In this document: positions 33,310-42,394 of the stretch, piece by piece
Numbering within the stretch: the first letter of the stretch is position 1
Layout of the letters: each line of letters begins with the position of its first letter
Assembly: GCA_022841745.1 (NCBI GenBank)
Contig: JALHQW010000033.1
Span: 18,150-82,149, forward strand
Direction: 5' to 3'
Length of the DNA: 64,000 nt
From: Saprospiraceae bacterium
GTDB taxonomy: Bacteria > Bacteroidota > Bacteroidia > Chitinophagales > Saprospiraceae
Program-made: the position numbers and the translations under genes
The notes under the pieces: model-generated
What the model was told of the DNA's origin: nothing
The model's input: the letters and a program-made list of their open reading frames with translations, nothing else
Databases searched by the model: none

Positions 33310-36300
33310 TTACCCCTCATACCGCTCATCCTTCCGCCACGCCAGCTTTTCCATTTTCACTACCTCGATGGAGGGGAACCCGTACTCCTCCGCCACCTTG
33401 CCTTCGATGCGGTAGATGCCCTTGCCCCGAAACGGCGACAGCTTGACGAAGGCCGGGAAATGGGTGGTATCGAAAAAATGCCCCTCCCGGTCGAGCCAGG
33501 TGCCGAAGTACATCAGCTCGCCCTTCACCGTGCGCACGTCCTTGCGGCAGACATAGTAGCCTTCGATGACGATCATGCGCCCAACCAGCCCCTTCAATTG
33601 CGCAGCAAAAGCATTGGTGTAAGGCCCATTTTTTTCCAATAAATCGAAAGGGGGGCGCAGGGGGAATCCCAGCAGCTCTATTTCATCGAAAGCCTGGTCG
33701 TACTCGCCTTCTGCCAGTTCCGGCAAGTCGAAGGTTTCGTGGCCGTCATCGAACAGCAGTTCCATGCCCATGGCCATGCCCTTGGGCATCTTGGGATTGA
33801 ACACGGCGTTCTTCTCCCATAGGAGCTGGCACTTGGTCATGCCCGTGAAGCGGAAGGCCCCGATGCGGATGAGGAGGTCGAGTTGGCTGGAACCGATGTC
33901 CACCCGGTCGGTGAAGTCGCCGAGGCTGCGGAAGGTGCCGCCCCGGCTGCGCTCGGCTACGATTTTAGAGGCAGTCGCCCGCTCCAATTGGCTCAGGTGG
34001 ATGAAGCCGATATGGATGTCCTTGCCTTCGATATTGGTCAGGTACTGGCTGCGGTTCACGCAGGGGGCGTGGATGCTGGCCCCGGCCATGCGGGCCTCGT
34101 GGAAATAGTATTCCGTGTGGTAAAAGCCCCCGAAATTGTTGATGACCCCGACCATGAACTCCAGCGGGTAGTGCGCCTTCAGGTAGAGGCTCTGTAAGCT
34201 CTCCGCCGCAAAACTGGCCGAGTGCGCCTTGCAGAACGAGTAGCCAGCGAAACTCTCTATCTGCCGCCACACCTCGTTGGTCAGCGTATCGGGGTAGCCC
34301 CGCTCCTTGCAATTGCGGAAGTATTTCTCCTTCAGCAGCCTGAACTTTTCGCTGTCCCGCTTCTTGCCCGTCATCATGCGGCGCAGCACGTCGCTCTCGT
34401 CGAGGCCCAGCCCGGCGAAGTGGTGCACGATTTTCATTACATCCTCCTGATAGACCATCACGCCGAAGGTCTCGCCGAGGTGCTCCTTAAAAACGGGGTG
34501 CAAGTGCTCAAACCCGTGCGGCGAGTGGAAGCGCTTGATGTATTCCCGCATCATGCCCGACTTGGCCACACCGGGCCGGATGATGCTGCTGGCGGCCACG
34601 AGGTGTACATAATCCTGGCAGCGCAGCTTGTGCAGCAGCCCTCGCATGGCAGGGCTTTCGATGTAAAAGCAGCCCATGCAGTTGCCGCTCCGCAATTGTG
34701 CCCGCACCCGCTCGTCCTGCTTGATGGCGGCGAGGTCGTGTACGTCCACAGCCCGACCCTGGTTCCGCTTCACGAGGGCCACGGCGTCCTTGATGTGGCC
34801 GAGGCCCCGTTGCGACAGCACATCGAACTTGTGGAAGCCGAACTCCTCGGCATGGTACATGTCGAAATGGGCGATGGGGAAGCCCTTGGGCATCATTTGC
34901 AGCGCAGTATGGTAAAAAATGGGCCGCTCCGAGATGACCACGCCCCCCGCATGAATGGAGAGGTGGTTGGGGAAGCCGTGGAGGAGGCGGGCAAAGTGAA
35001 GGATTGAAGAATTGAAGGATTGAGGGATTGAAGGATTTACGATTGCGGATTGTGGATTGCGGATTGCGGATTGGGTATCGGAGTTGGGTGGGAGGTTTTT
35101 GTGGGTTGGGGTAACAGGGTCTGGCTGGCCATTTACCAAAGGTTTTTGGGTTGTGCTTCGCCTCCAATCCGCAATCCGCAACCCGTAATCCGCAATCCCC
35201 ATCCCTGCTTCCGGCGTCCTCACATCCTCCGTATCCGTCGCCTTTAGGATGTCGTCGGCAAAGCGGTCAATCTCCTCTTTGGGCAGGCCTAAGACCTTGC
35301 CCAGCTCTCGCACGGCAGCATTGAACTGGAAGGTGCTGTAGGTGGCCAGCAGGGCCGTGTGCTCCCGCCCGTAGCGCTTGAAGATATAGTCGGTCACGTC
35401 GTCCCGCTCGTCCCAGGAGAAGTCAATGTCAAAGTCGGGCGGCGAACTGCGCTGTGGGTTGATGAAGCGCTCGAAATAGAGGTCGAGTTCCAGCGGCTCC
35501 ACGTCGGTGATGCCGAGGCAATAGGCCACAATACTATTGGCCCCGCTACCCCGCCCGATATGGTGGTAGCCTGCGCTTTGCGCATAGCGCACAATGTCCC
35601 AAGTGATGAGGAAATAGGCGCAGAAGTCCATTTCACGGATGACCTTGAGTTCTTTCTGCACCCGGTCGAGCGCCTTGCGGTTTAGCTCCCCTTTAGGGGC
35701 AGGGGGGTACCGCCGTTGGCAGCCATTTAAAGTCAGTTTTTCGAGCAGTTTGAAATCCCCTTCCTTGCCTGCCCCCGTGGGGCTGCCCGTGAAAGCTATC
35801 CGGTTGATTTGCAGCCCTTCTTCAAAGCTGATTTCGCAGGCATCCACCAGCCGCTTGGTGTTTTCGATGATTTTGGGATAGGCGGCGTAATAGGACTCCA
35901 GCGTTTCGGGGTAAAGCAGCATCTCCGTCTTCTTGGCGGTGTCCTTCGGTTCCAGTTTGGTGATGAGGGTGTTCTGGTCAATGGCCCGCAACATGCGGTG
36001 AAGCTCGTAGCCTTCGTCATCTAGGAAGGTGGCTGGGGCGAGGATGAGGAGCTTGTGCGGGTGGTTTTTTACCTCGGAGGAATAGAGCAGATGCACGTGT
36101 TCTGGTCGTATGCCAAGGTATTCATGCTCCTTGAACTGGGCGATGGGTTTGATGAGTTTGGGGTAAATAATGGTGATTGGTGATTGGTGACTGGTGATTG
36201 GAGCGTCGAAATTGTCGGGCAGTGCTCTGTTGTCAATGGAATGGTCGCTGAGGTACTTGCAGAGGTCGTGGAAGCCCTCGGCGTTGCGGGCGATGCCTGT

Positions 36301-36516
36301 GTAGAGCCGCTGGCCGTCCCGCCGGAAGTCAATGCCGAGCAGGGGCTTGATGCCCTCCCGTTGGCACAGCCGCACGAACTCGCCGGCACAAGAGGTGTTG
36401 TTGATGTCCGTCAACGCCAATGCCCCGATGCCCCGCCGCTTGGCGGCCAGCACCAGCTGCTCCGGCGACAGGGTGCCGTAGCGCAGGCTGAAGTAGGTAT
36501 GGCAGTTCAGGTACAT
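33310..36516 (-). CDS. dnaE2: DNA polymerase III alpha-subunit homologue (DnaE2/error-prone type)
   Basis: A 1068-residue family C polymerase. It has a PHP domain (residues 1-200, YLNCHTYFSLRYGTLSPEQLV), the polymerase core with catalytic carboxylates in PDFDIDFSWDERD (about residues 355-367), GRGSGANSIVAYCLGIT, SIHAGGVVISERP and KAHSASFAAESLQSLYLKAHYP. The short length and the DinB gene 6 kb away suggest the translesion DnaE2-like branch rather than the replicative enzyme, though this is inference. Several loops are unusually expanded by in-frame repeats: residues about 105-116, 245-250, 268-278 and a 70-residue insert near 435-507. The catalytic motifs are intact, so it should still be functional. 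Confidence 0.85.
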   Translation of the reverse strand: MYLNCHTYFSLRYGTLSPEQLVLAAKRRGIGALALTDINNTSCAGEFVRLCQREGIKPLLGIDFRRDGQRLYTGIARNAEGFHDLCKYLSDHSIDNRALPDNFDAPITSHQSPITIIYPKLIKPIAQFKEHEYLGIRPEHVHLLYSSEVKNHPHKLLILAPATFLDDEGYELHRMLRAIDQNTLITKLEPKDTAKKTEMLLYPETLESYYAAYPKIIENTKRLVDACEISFEEGLQINRIAFTGSPTGAGKEGDFKLLEKLTLNGCQRRYPPAPKGELNRKALDRVQKELKVIREMDFCAYFLITWDIVRYAQSAGYHHIGRGSGANSIVAYCLGITDVEPLELDLYFERFINPQRSSPPDFDIDFSWDERDDVTDYIFKRYGREHTALLATYSTFQFNAAVRELGKVLGLPKEEIDRFADDILKATDTEDVRTPEAGMGIADYGLRIADWRRSTTQKPLVNGQPDPVTPTHKNLPPNSDTQSAIRNPQSAIVNPSIPQSFNSSILHFARLLHGFPNHLSIHAGGVVISERPIFYHTALQMMPKGFPIAHFDMYHAEEFGFHKFDVLSQRGLGHIKDAVALVKRNQGRAVDVHDLAAIKQDERVRAQLRSGNCMGCFYIESPAMRGLLHKLRCQDYVHLVAASSIIRPGVAKSGMMREYIKRFHSPHGFEHLHPVFKEHLGETFGVMVYQEDVMKIVHHFAGLGLDESDVLRRMMTGKKRDSEKFRLLKEKYFRNCKERGYPDTLTNEVWRQIESFAGYSFCKAHSASFAAESLQSLYLKAHYPLEFMVGVINNFGGFYHTEYYFHEARMAGASIHAPCVNRSQYLTNIEGKDIHIGFIHLSQLERATASKIVAERSRGGTFRSLGDFTDRVDIGSSQLDLLIRIGAFRFTGMTKCQLLWEKNAVFNPKMPKGMAMGMELLFDDGHETFDLPELAEGEYDQAFDEIELLGFPLRPPFDLLEKNGPYTNAFAAQLKGLVGRMIVIEGYYVCRKDVRTVKGELMYFGTWLDREGHFFDTTHFPAFVKLSPFRGKGIYRIEGKVAEEYGFPSIEVVKMEKLAWRKDERYEG
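34996..35215 (-). repeat. Cluster of 7-8 bp repeats inserted in frame in the dnaE-like gene
   Basis: Units of ttgaagga and gattgcg and their variants make up most of this 220-base stretch and encode low-complexity residues such as NPQSAI, QSFNSSIL and YGLRIADW. Flanking sequence on both sides is normal polymerase (about residues 434-507 are extra). The reading frame stays open. Confidence 0.85.
35683..35712 (-). repeat. Palindromic repeat inside the dnaE-like gene (CCCCTTTAGGGG family)
   Basis: The palindrome-centred sequence CTCCCCTTTAGGGGCAGGGG is the same family as the 25-bp inverted repeats in uvrA at 54921-55035. It encodes PPAPKGE in a loop of the polymerase. Confidence 0.75.
35770..35787 (-). 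repeat. GSPTGA-encoding short repeat in the dnaE-like gene
   Basis: This 18-base segment is identical at 17 positions to 1681-1698 in the ferredoxin/flavoprotein gene. Both are read in the same frame and give GSPTGA. Confidence 0.7.
36171..36201 (-). repeat. Heptameric repeat in the PHP-domain part of the dnaE-like gene
   Basis: Four tggtgat-type 7-base units encode the residues PITSHQSPIT within the N-terminal domain. Confidence 0.75.
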
Positions 36517-36689
36517 GGGCTTTTGCTTCGCAATGGCTTGGTTGATAAGGGTTGATAAAAGCTGATAGGGGTTGATAAGTGCTGGTTATCAATCTTTTAT
36601 AAACCATCATTAACCCTATCAATCTTCAAGGGAATCCGTTTTCTCGTATGCTCAGGTGCGAAGCAGTGGGTGGGTGAGTGGGCGCAAAA

Positions 36690-36728
36690 TTGAAACAATT
36701 TATTTTATTTTGCAAATATTTGTTTCAA
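36690..36728. promoter_or_regulatory. Inverted repeat TTGAAACAA/TTGTTTCAA, candidate operator
   Basis: Nine-base perfect inverted repeats (36690-36698 and 36720-36728) lie 21 bases apart, between the divergent dnaE-like and AAA ATPase genes. A related TTGAAACA sequence with an AAACAtatTGTTT core lies directly upstream of dinB. This suggests a common regulator for the two polymerase genes. Confidence 0.5.
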
Positions 36729-36775
36729 TACAGATTGCGTTTTACACGTTTACTGAAAACTTGCCTTTATTGCCG

Positions 36776-36783
36776 TATTTTTG
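36776..36783 (+). promoter_or_regulatory. -7 promoter element of the AAA ATPase gene
   Basis: TATTTTTG lies 20 bases before the ATG, consistent with a very short leader. Confidence 0.5.
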
Positions 36784-36802
36784 CCAAAGACATCCTGCAC
36801 GA

Positions 36803-37936
36803 ATGATTCAATCCATCGAAATAGAGAACTTCAAGAGCATCCGCAACCAGCGGGTGGAGTTGGGAAATTTGAACATCCTCATCGGGCCTAACGGGGCGGG
36901 GAAGAGCAATTTTATTAGTTTGTTTCGGTTTTTGAAGCATTTGAGTGAGCAAGAATTGGAAGAGTATATTTATCAATCGGGGGGAATCAATCTTTTTCTA
37001 TTCAAGGGTTTTGAAGAAAGCAATTTTATTAAAGGTGAATTGCTTTTTATGGGAAAGCCTGATTCTGAAAAACGCCCATTGTTTGGATTCAAGATAATTT
37101 CCGATGGAGAATCATTTCAATTCGATACTGAAACAGCCAGTTACTCGAAGTATTATGCCAATGACGTACGTGTAGCATGGGCCCTTCAGGTTGATGGACG
37201 AAAAGAGTCTGCTTTGAAAGAAAAAGCGAATAGTAGCACTGATGGAAAAGAGAAAGCGGATACTCGAATAGTTTACGACAATTTAAAAGACATCCGCATC
37301 TACCACTTCCACGACACCAGCGACAATGCCCAAATCAAACTCCCCCAAGACATCGAGGACGTTTACCACTTCAAGGCCGAAGGCGAAAACCTTGCGCCTT
37401 TCCTGCTTTTGCTGAAGGAACAATATTTTGATGCTTACCTGAAAATAGTAGAAACGGTGCGCTTGGTCTATCCATTCTTTCACGATTTTGTTTTGGAAGA
37501 AAGCCCACGGGCAAAGGGCAAGGTCGTGCTGCGCTGGAAGGAGAAAGGGAACGGCATCACCTACACTGCCCGGCAGGTTTCTGACGGCACGCTCCGCTTT
37601 ATCTGCCTTGCCACACTGCTCATACAACCTGCGGGCACGGCCTACGTGCCCCGGACGGTCATCCTCGACGAGCCTGAACTGGGCTTGCACCCTTTTGCCA
37701 TGCATGTGCTGGCGGAGCTTATCCAAAAAGCGGCGCGAGAGAAGCAAATCATCATCGCTACGCAAAGCGTCAGCCTTATCAACTACTTCACCCCAAAGGA
37801 TTTGCTCATCACCGAGCGGACGCCCGAAGGCGCCACCGAGTTCCGACGCCTGAAGGATGAGGACTTTGCTGCTTGGCTTGACGACTATTCCTTGGGGCAG
37901 CTTTGGGAGAGCAACGTCTTTGGCGGGCGGCCCTGA
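36803..37936 (+). CDS. AAA family ATPase (OLD/RecF-like) of a putative defence pair
   Basis: A 377-residue SMC/OLD-type ATPase: IENFKSIRNQRVELGNLNILIGPNGAGKSNFISLF (Walker A at about residues 27-34), a signature-like VSDGTLRFICLATLL, Walker B VILDEPELGLHPFA (about 293-306) and the IATQSVSLINYF motif. Such ATPases pair with a nuclease or TOPRIM partner in phage-defence modules (OLD, PARIS, AbiL). The next gene, 19 bases on, encodes a DUF4276 protein, which fits. I chose ATG 36803 because the family begins with this MIxSIEIxNFKS start. Confidence 0.82.
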   Translation: MIQSIEIENFKSIRNQRVELGNLNILIGPNGAGKSNFISLFRFLKHLSEQELEEYIYQSGGINLFLFKGFEESNFIKGELLFMGKPDSEKRPLFGFKIISDGESFQFDTETASYSKYYANDVRVAWALQVDGRKESALKEKANSSTDGKEKADTRIVYDNLKDIRIYHFHDTSDNAQIKLPQDIEDVYHFKAEGENLAPFLLLLKEQYFDAYLKIVETVRLVYPFFHDFVLEESPRAKGKVVLRWKEKGNGITYTARQVSDGTLRFICLATLLIQPAGTAYVPRTVILDEPELGLHPFAMHVLAELIQKAAREKQIIIATQSVSLINYFTPKDLLITERTPEGATEFRRLKDEDFAAWLDDYSLGQLWESNVFGGRP

Positions 37937-37955
37937 AAAAACACACCTACCTGAT

Positions 37956-38633
37956 ATGGCGAACATCTTCATCATCGTCGAAGGCCAAACAGAAGAGCAG
38001 TTTTACAAACGCTTGGTTCAGAACGAGTTCCGAAACGAGGACGGCAGCTATCGGCATTATTTCCAAGTCGTTGTGATGCCTTCAAAAAAGAACGTTTACG
38101 GGCGAGGCCAAAAAGGTGGGCGAATCAACTTTGATGTCTGCACGGACAATATCCGGCGTTTTTTGCGGGAGGCTTCCCACTGCGACTTAATACTCCTGGT
38201 GTTTGATTATTACGGGCTGCACGATTCTTTCAGAACACACCTTACGGGAGCACATGGAACTTTAACGCAAAAAATCATTGCTATACAGGACAGGCTGGAA
38301 GCCGAGATAAATATGCCGCAGTTCAAGTTCCGCTTGCAGGTGCATGAGTTTGAGGCTTACCTATTTTCAACCCCAGAGGTGGTAGCAAAGCATTTTGGGC
38401 AAGCCGACAAAACAGCTGCGTTGAACCAAATACTGAGCGCCTTTGACAACAACCCCGAACTCATCAACAATGACCCCGACACGGCACCTGCCAAGCGGCT
38501 GATGGGGCTTTTCCCAAATTTTGGAAAGACCACTGACGGCGTACTTATCGCCCAGAAAATAGGGCTTCCCACCATTCGCTCCTGTTGCCATTGGTTCAAT
38601 CAAATGTGCAGCCTTTTCGACGGGTTGGATTGA
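37956..38633 (+). CDS. DUF4276 family TOPRIM-like protein (partner of the AAA ATPase)
   Basis: A 225-residue protein of the DUF4276 type. Its opening IFIIVEGQTEEQFYKRLV has the Glu of a TOPRIM-like fold, and LILLVFDYYGLHDSF (about residues 78-92) carries the Asp that would help bind metal. A C-terminal half follows with QVHEFEAYLFSTPEVVAKHF and TAPAKRLMGLFPNFGKTTDG. DUF4276 genes commonly follow an AAA ATPase gene, as here. The pair resembles a split OLD-type nuclease system; nuclease activity and anti-phage function are inferred from family and neighbourhood only. Confidence 0.8.
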   Translation: MANIFIIVEGQTEEQFYKRLVQNEFRNEDGSYRHYFQVVVMPSKKNVYGRGQKGGRINFDVCTDNIRRFLREASHCDLILLVFDYYGLHDSFRTHLTGAHGTLTQKIIAIQDRLEAEINMPQFKFRLQVHEFEAYLFSTPEVVAKHFGQADKTAALNQILSAFDNNPELINNDPDTAPAKRLMGLFPNFGKTTDGVLIAQKIGLPTIRSCCHWFNQMCSLFDGLD

Positions 38634-38637
38634 CTTG

Positions 38638-39885
38638 TTACCTAAACGTCCTCGCCTCTTTCCCCACAAAATAATTCGCCACCAAACTGTACAGCAACAC
38701 GCCCAGTGCGAACAGCCCCATCGCCATTCCCGACTCGGTGAACACCCAAGTCAGTGCAAGGGCGGCCAGCGCAGCAGCGTAGAGCAGCAGGTTGCGGCGG
38801 GAACTTGTGTCCTCCGGGATGTTGAACGCCCCGCCCGCCGGAATCATCAGGATGCCCAGTGCCAGCCCAAGGCGGAAGGCCAGTTCGTTGTCCGTGAGGA
38901 AATAGGCTGCGAAGGAAAGCAGGCTCGCCAGACCCAGCCCGCCCACCAGGTTGGAGCCGAGCCGCTCGTCGGGGCTGAGGGCGTGCTTGCCCAAGGGGTG
39001 CAGGCGCAGGAACAGGTTGGAGAGCGGCTTCGCTATCCAGCTCGAAAAGGCGAACACCACGTAAAACGCTGCCAAGGGATAGACCAAGGGCTTCAGCGCC
39101 GGGTAGTTCTCGCCCAGGCTCAGCAGCAGCCGGTAGAGGACGTAGGCCCCGATGACCACCGCCCATTGTCCTTGTTGCTGCAATTTGTTCATCCAGAGAA
39201 AGTATTTCAGGATGCCCCGGTACAGCAGGTTCTTCCCTTTGATGGCTTCTTTCAGGCCGTTGCGGGCATAGTCGTTGTCCGGCTCCAGGCGCAGGGCTTC
39301 GAGGAAGTGGCGCACGGCCTCGTCGTAGTGGTCCTGCTCGATGGCCACCCAGCCCTTGTTGGCGTGGGAGTCGCTGCTTTCGGGGGCCTTGTACAGGGCA
39401 TAGTCGAGGGTGGCGGCGGCATCGGCCTTGCGGTTCAGCTTCACGAGGGCCTGTGCCCGCAGGTTAATGAGGTCCACGTCCTCGGGGTCGAGTTCGAGGC
39501 CGTGCTCGGTCTCTTCTAGGGCCAGCGCCCAGTTTTCCTGGAAAAAGGCAATCTCGGCCCGCAGTTGGAAGAAGGCGGGCACGTAGGGCGCCAACCGCTG
39601 CCCCTCCTCGATGGCCGCTTTTGCTTTCGCAAAATGCTTATTGTAAAAACAGCCCCTGCCCAGCACCAGGTAGGCCATCGGGTCGTCGGGCGAAAGGGAC
39701 ACGGCCCGCTCGGCCAGTTCCAGGCCCTCCGCAAAATTCCTTTCGTTCAGCTTGCAGATGGCCAGCAGGAGGTAAGCCTCCCCGTCTTCGGGGTCGTTGG
39801 CGATTGCCTTGCGGGTTTCGGCCTCTGCTTCTGTGTAGCGGTTGAGTTCCAATAGGTGGCGGGCACGGTCGAGGTATGGGTTCAT
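38638..39885 (-). CDS. TPR protein with C-terminal membrane domain
   Basis: A 415-residue protein. The first 220 residues hold about six tetratricopeptide repeats (ARHLLELNRYTEAEAETRKAI, AYLLLAICKLNERNFAEGLELAERAV and others). The C-terminal 180 residues hold about five or six hydrophobic segments (WAVVIGAYVLYRLLLSLG, PLAAFYVVFAFSSWIA, GLASLLSFAAYFL and so on). The TPR part probably binds partner proteins in the cytoplasm. A second TPR protein, the TPR-AAA ATPase two genes upstream, shares the strand. Its function is not known to me. Confidence 0.78.
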   Translation of the reverse strand: MNPYLDRARHLLELNRYTEAEAETRKAIANDPEDGEAYLLLAICKLNERNFAEGLELAERAVSLSPDDPMAYLVLGRGCFYNKHFAKAKAAIEEGQRLAPYVPAFFQLRAEIAFFQENWALALEETEHGLELDPEDVDLINLRAQALVKLNRKADAAATLDYALYKAPESSDSHANKGWVAIEQDHYDEAVRHFLEALRLEPDNDYARNGLKEAIKGKNLLYRGILKYFLWMNKLQQQGQWAVVIGAYVLYRLLLSLGENYPALKPLVYPLAAFYVVFAFSSWIAKPLSNLFLRLHPLGKHALSPDERLGSNLVGGLGLASLLSFAAYFLTDNELAFRLGLALGILMIPAGGAFNIPEDTSSRRNLLLYAAALAALALTWVFTESGMAMGLFALGVLLYSLVANYFVGKEARTFR

Positions 39886-39958
39886 AATGGGCTTGCTGTT
39901 GTTGGTTTAGATTTCTATGTTTTCAAGCAATTGGTAATCAAGAGTTTGAACAATTTTT

Positions 39959-40738
39959 TCAAGAGTCGTCCTCACTGTCCGCTAATTGTATGAAGTCCGT
40001 TATGAACTTCACGACGTTCCCGTTCTTATCGCAACCAACATACCGTGGGTATAGCCCGTCGCCATAGCCTGAGCCAAACATGATGATATTTCCATTGGCT
40101 TTTTCTAGTTTATAATTAACCCAATCTTCTCCTCTCGAACTTTGGGGCACATCTTTGTTGGCCTTGAAATATGGTCCTAAGACGTCTAAATAGAAATTGG
40201 CGTTATTGTCCTTTTTATAAAAATCCTGTATTTCTTCTTCATAGATTTTGAATGTCTCAAAATCCGCAAAGCAGCCAAGTCCATTTTCGACCGGGTATAG
40301 GCCATTCAGCCTTTTTTCAACATCGTCGGCCAACAAATCTTCAGGTATCAAGGACATTTCCCAATATGCAGGGATTTCATCCTTGACGCTCAACTCTGCG
40401 TATGCCACGCGGCCTGCAAAATCGTCTTCAAGCCCGATATACAGGTAAACTGGGTAATCACCCTTGGCTATTGCCCAATTTTGCGGCAACCCCAACTCCC
40501 TGTACAGAGGGTCGGCACATACCACCTTACCTGTGGGCAAATGAAGTTGCCCCGCCAAAAACCTGTCATAGTATCCATTGCTTTTTAGGTCGTGAAAGTC
40601 AGCATAACTGAATGTTGTTTCATGCCCGAACACGGATTGGGAAACGGTTTTCTTAACAAAATCCTGTTTTGACTTTGGCTTGAAGGTTTGTTGCCCCCCC
40701 TTTCCCTTGCTTGAAAAAAATGACCAAAAAGAAGCCAT
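39959..40738 (-). CDS. DUF4241 domain-containing protein
   Basis: A 259-residue cytoplasmic protein. I take the start at 40738 (MASFWSFFSSKGKG); longer reading frames into the neighbouring gene translate only its shadow. The DUF4241 pattern is visible: LPTGKVVCADPLYRELG, YPVYLYIGLEDDFAGRVAYAEL and the C-terminal GSGYGDGLYPRYVGCDKNGNVVKFITDFI. This family is widespread in Bacteroidota and Firmicutes and is sometimes found in polymorphic-toxin immunity loci. No toxin gene is recognisable next to it. Function is unknown. Confidence 0.82.
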   Translation of the reverse strand: MASFWSFFSSKGKGGQQTFKPKSKQDFVKKTVSQSVFGHETTFSYADFHDLKSNGYYDRFLAGQLHLPTGKVVCADPLYRELGLPQNWAIAKGDYPVYLYIGLEDDFAGRVAYAELSVKDEIPAYWEMSLIPEDLLADDVEKRLNGLYPVENGLGCFADFETFKIYEEEIQDFYKKDNNANFYLDVLGPYFKANKDVPQSSRGEDWVNYKLEKANGNIIMFGSGYGDGLYPRYVGCDKNGNVVKFITDFIQLADSEDDS

Positions 40739-40799
40739 AATTGTTGTCGTTGCTCGGTTTTGATGTTTGCCCGCAAGGCATACATCATGGCCTTGGGTT

Positions 40800-42149
40800 C
40801 TATTTTTTAATGCCCAAATACGCCAGAATATCATCATAAAGCCCCGCCTCGTTCGCAAACAGCGCATAGTTCTTCGCCGTCTGGAACCACTCCTTGGTGG
40901 TGGCCTTGTGGCGCTTGGCGGCGTCCAGCAGGTCGTCCGTCTCGATGGGCAGGGGCTGGCCCCGGCGCATGGATTCCTCCAACTTCGACTCGATGGCGAT
41001 GTCCACCACGGCCCCCAGATCGGCACCGGAGAACTCCTTGGTTTGCTGCGCAATGCGGGCGAGGTTGAGGTTGCCGACGGGCTTGCCCTTCATCTTTATT
41101 TGCAGGATGGACTCCCGTGCAGGCTCGTCGGGCGGCGGCACGAAGATGATGCGGTCGAAGCGGCCCGGCCTGCGGAAGGCAGGGTCGAGGTGCCAGGGGG
41201 CGTTGGTGGCGGCAAGGATGAGGATGCCCTCATTGTCGTGGCCCACGCCGTCCATTTCATCCAAAAACTGGTTGATGAGGTGCCGCCCGGCGCTGTGGCG
41301 CATGTCGGTGCGGTTGGCGCCGAGGGCGTCGGCCTCATCGAAGAAGAGGACACAGGGCTTGAGGCTGCGGGCCTTCTGGAAAATGGCGGCGAGGTTGCGC
41401 TCGCTCTGGCCGAGGTACATGTCCAATATGTCGCTGATGCCGACGATGATGAAATTGGCATTGACCTCCCCGGCGGTGGCACGGGCGAGGTGCGTCTTGC
41501 CGCAGCCCGGCGGGCCGTAGAGCAGGATGCCGCCCCCGATTTTTTTGCCATAAGCCTTGTAGAGGTCGGGGTGGGAAAGGGGGAAGATGATTTTCATGCG
41601 GATTTGCTCCTTCACCTTCTCCATGCCGCCCACATCGGCGAAGCCGATTTTCGGGCGCTCGATGTCCACGATGCGCTCGGGGTCGTCCTCGTCGCCAGGG
41701 CCGGCGCTCAACTTGATTTTCTCCGGCTCGCTGGGCTGCTGCCGTTGCGAGGCGAGGTTGATTTCCGACTCCAGGAAATTGTCCCGCAGGCTGGGGTCGA
41801 GTATGACGGCCTTCTCGTAGGCGTCCTTGGCAGCCACGGCGGCACCCGTTTTTTGCAGTACCTTGGCGTAGAGCAGCCAGACCGATGCGGACGGCTGGCC
41901 GGACTCCGTCAGTTCCTCCATGAGGATGAGCGCCACGCTGGTCTTGTTGTTCTTGAAAAATGCCTCTGCCAGCCCGACCTTCAGGCTGTTGTCGTTTGGC
42001 CATGCCTTGAGGGCCTCCTTCAACTCGGCTTCCGCCTCGTCGAAGCGGTTGTGCCTGAGCAGTGCGCTGGCGTAGAGCTTGCGGAGCGGCAGGTTGTCGG
42101 GCGATGCCTTGATGGCTTCTCGGAGCGTTTGAAGTTCTGTTGTTTCCAT
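40800..42149 (-). CDS. TPR-AAA+ ATPase (VCP/SpoVK-like)
   Basis: A 449-residue protein. Residues 1-120 form about three TPR repeats (LPLRKLYASALLRHNRFDEAEAELKEAL and following). After a charged linker comes one AAA+ module: VGGMEKVKEQIRMKIIFPL, Walker A LLYGPPGCGKTHLA (about 212-225), Walker B CVLFFDEADALG (about 269-280), sensor 1 ILILAATNAPW, arginine fingers FRRPGRFDRI and the small domain (TKEFSGADLGAVVDIAIE). It probably remodels or unfolds protein targets chosen by the TPR part. It may work with the TPR membrane protein at 38638-39885. Confidence 0.85.
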   Translation of the reverse strand: METTELQTLREAIKASPDNLPLRKLYASALLRHNRFDEAEAELKEALKAWPNDNSLKVGLAEAFFKNNKTSVALILMEELTESGQPSASVWLLYAKVLQKTGAAVAAKDAYEKAVILDPSLRDNFLESEINLASQRQQPSEPEKIKLSAGPGDEDDPERIVDIERPKIGFADVGGMEKVKEQIRMKIIFPLSHPDLYKAYGKKIGGGILLYGPPGCGKTHLARATAGEVNANFIIVGISDILDMYLGQSERNLAAIFQKARSLKPCVLFFDEADALGANRTDMRHSAGRHLINQFLDEMDGVGHDNEGILILAATNAPWHLDPAFRRPGRFDRIIFVPPPDEPARESILQIKMKGKPVGNLNLARIAQQTKEFSGADLGAVVDIAIESKLEESMRRGQPLPIETDDLLDAAKRHKATTKEWFQTAKNYALFANEAGLYDDILAYLGIKK

Positions 42150-42200
42150 GCTTGCCTCAATATGCTTTTGTCATGCCGTTGGCACGGGTGATTCTTCTTT

Positions 42201-42371
42201 TTACAATAGGACTGCCCTGAGTTCCAGTACCATTTCTTTCATTTTTTCCACCTCTTGCAAAAGCAGCTTTCTGTCATCTGCTGTTAGGTCGGTGGATTGT
42301 ATGTCCGATTTGATTTGCCTTAACTCTGTAAGGAAAGTTTGTGGTGACATCTTTTTTTTACTTGAATTCAT
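42201..42371 (-). CDS. Very small helical protein (56 residues)
   Basis: I read this gene directly from the sequence: ATG at 42371, TAA at 42201-42203, 56 codons. The product is highly charged and almost certainly one or two helices (KKKMSPQTFLTELRQIKSDI and then DRKLLLQEVEKMKEMVLELR, a coiled-coil pattern). It lies 23 bases after a second tiny gene and 51 bases before the TPR-AAA gene, all on the same strand. No function is known. Confidence 0.6.
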   Translation of the reverse strand: MNSSKKKMSPQTFLTELRQIKSDIQSTDLTADDRKLLLQEVEKMKEMVLELRAVLL

Positions 42372-42394
42372 TTTATCAGTTTTGATTATGAAAA

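Noticed and set aside
39959..41053. A longer 364-codon version of the DUF4241 gene
   Set aside because: The extra N-terminal part is an antisense-like shadow inside the TPR-AAA gene; the family begins at the Met encoded at 40738.
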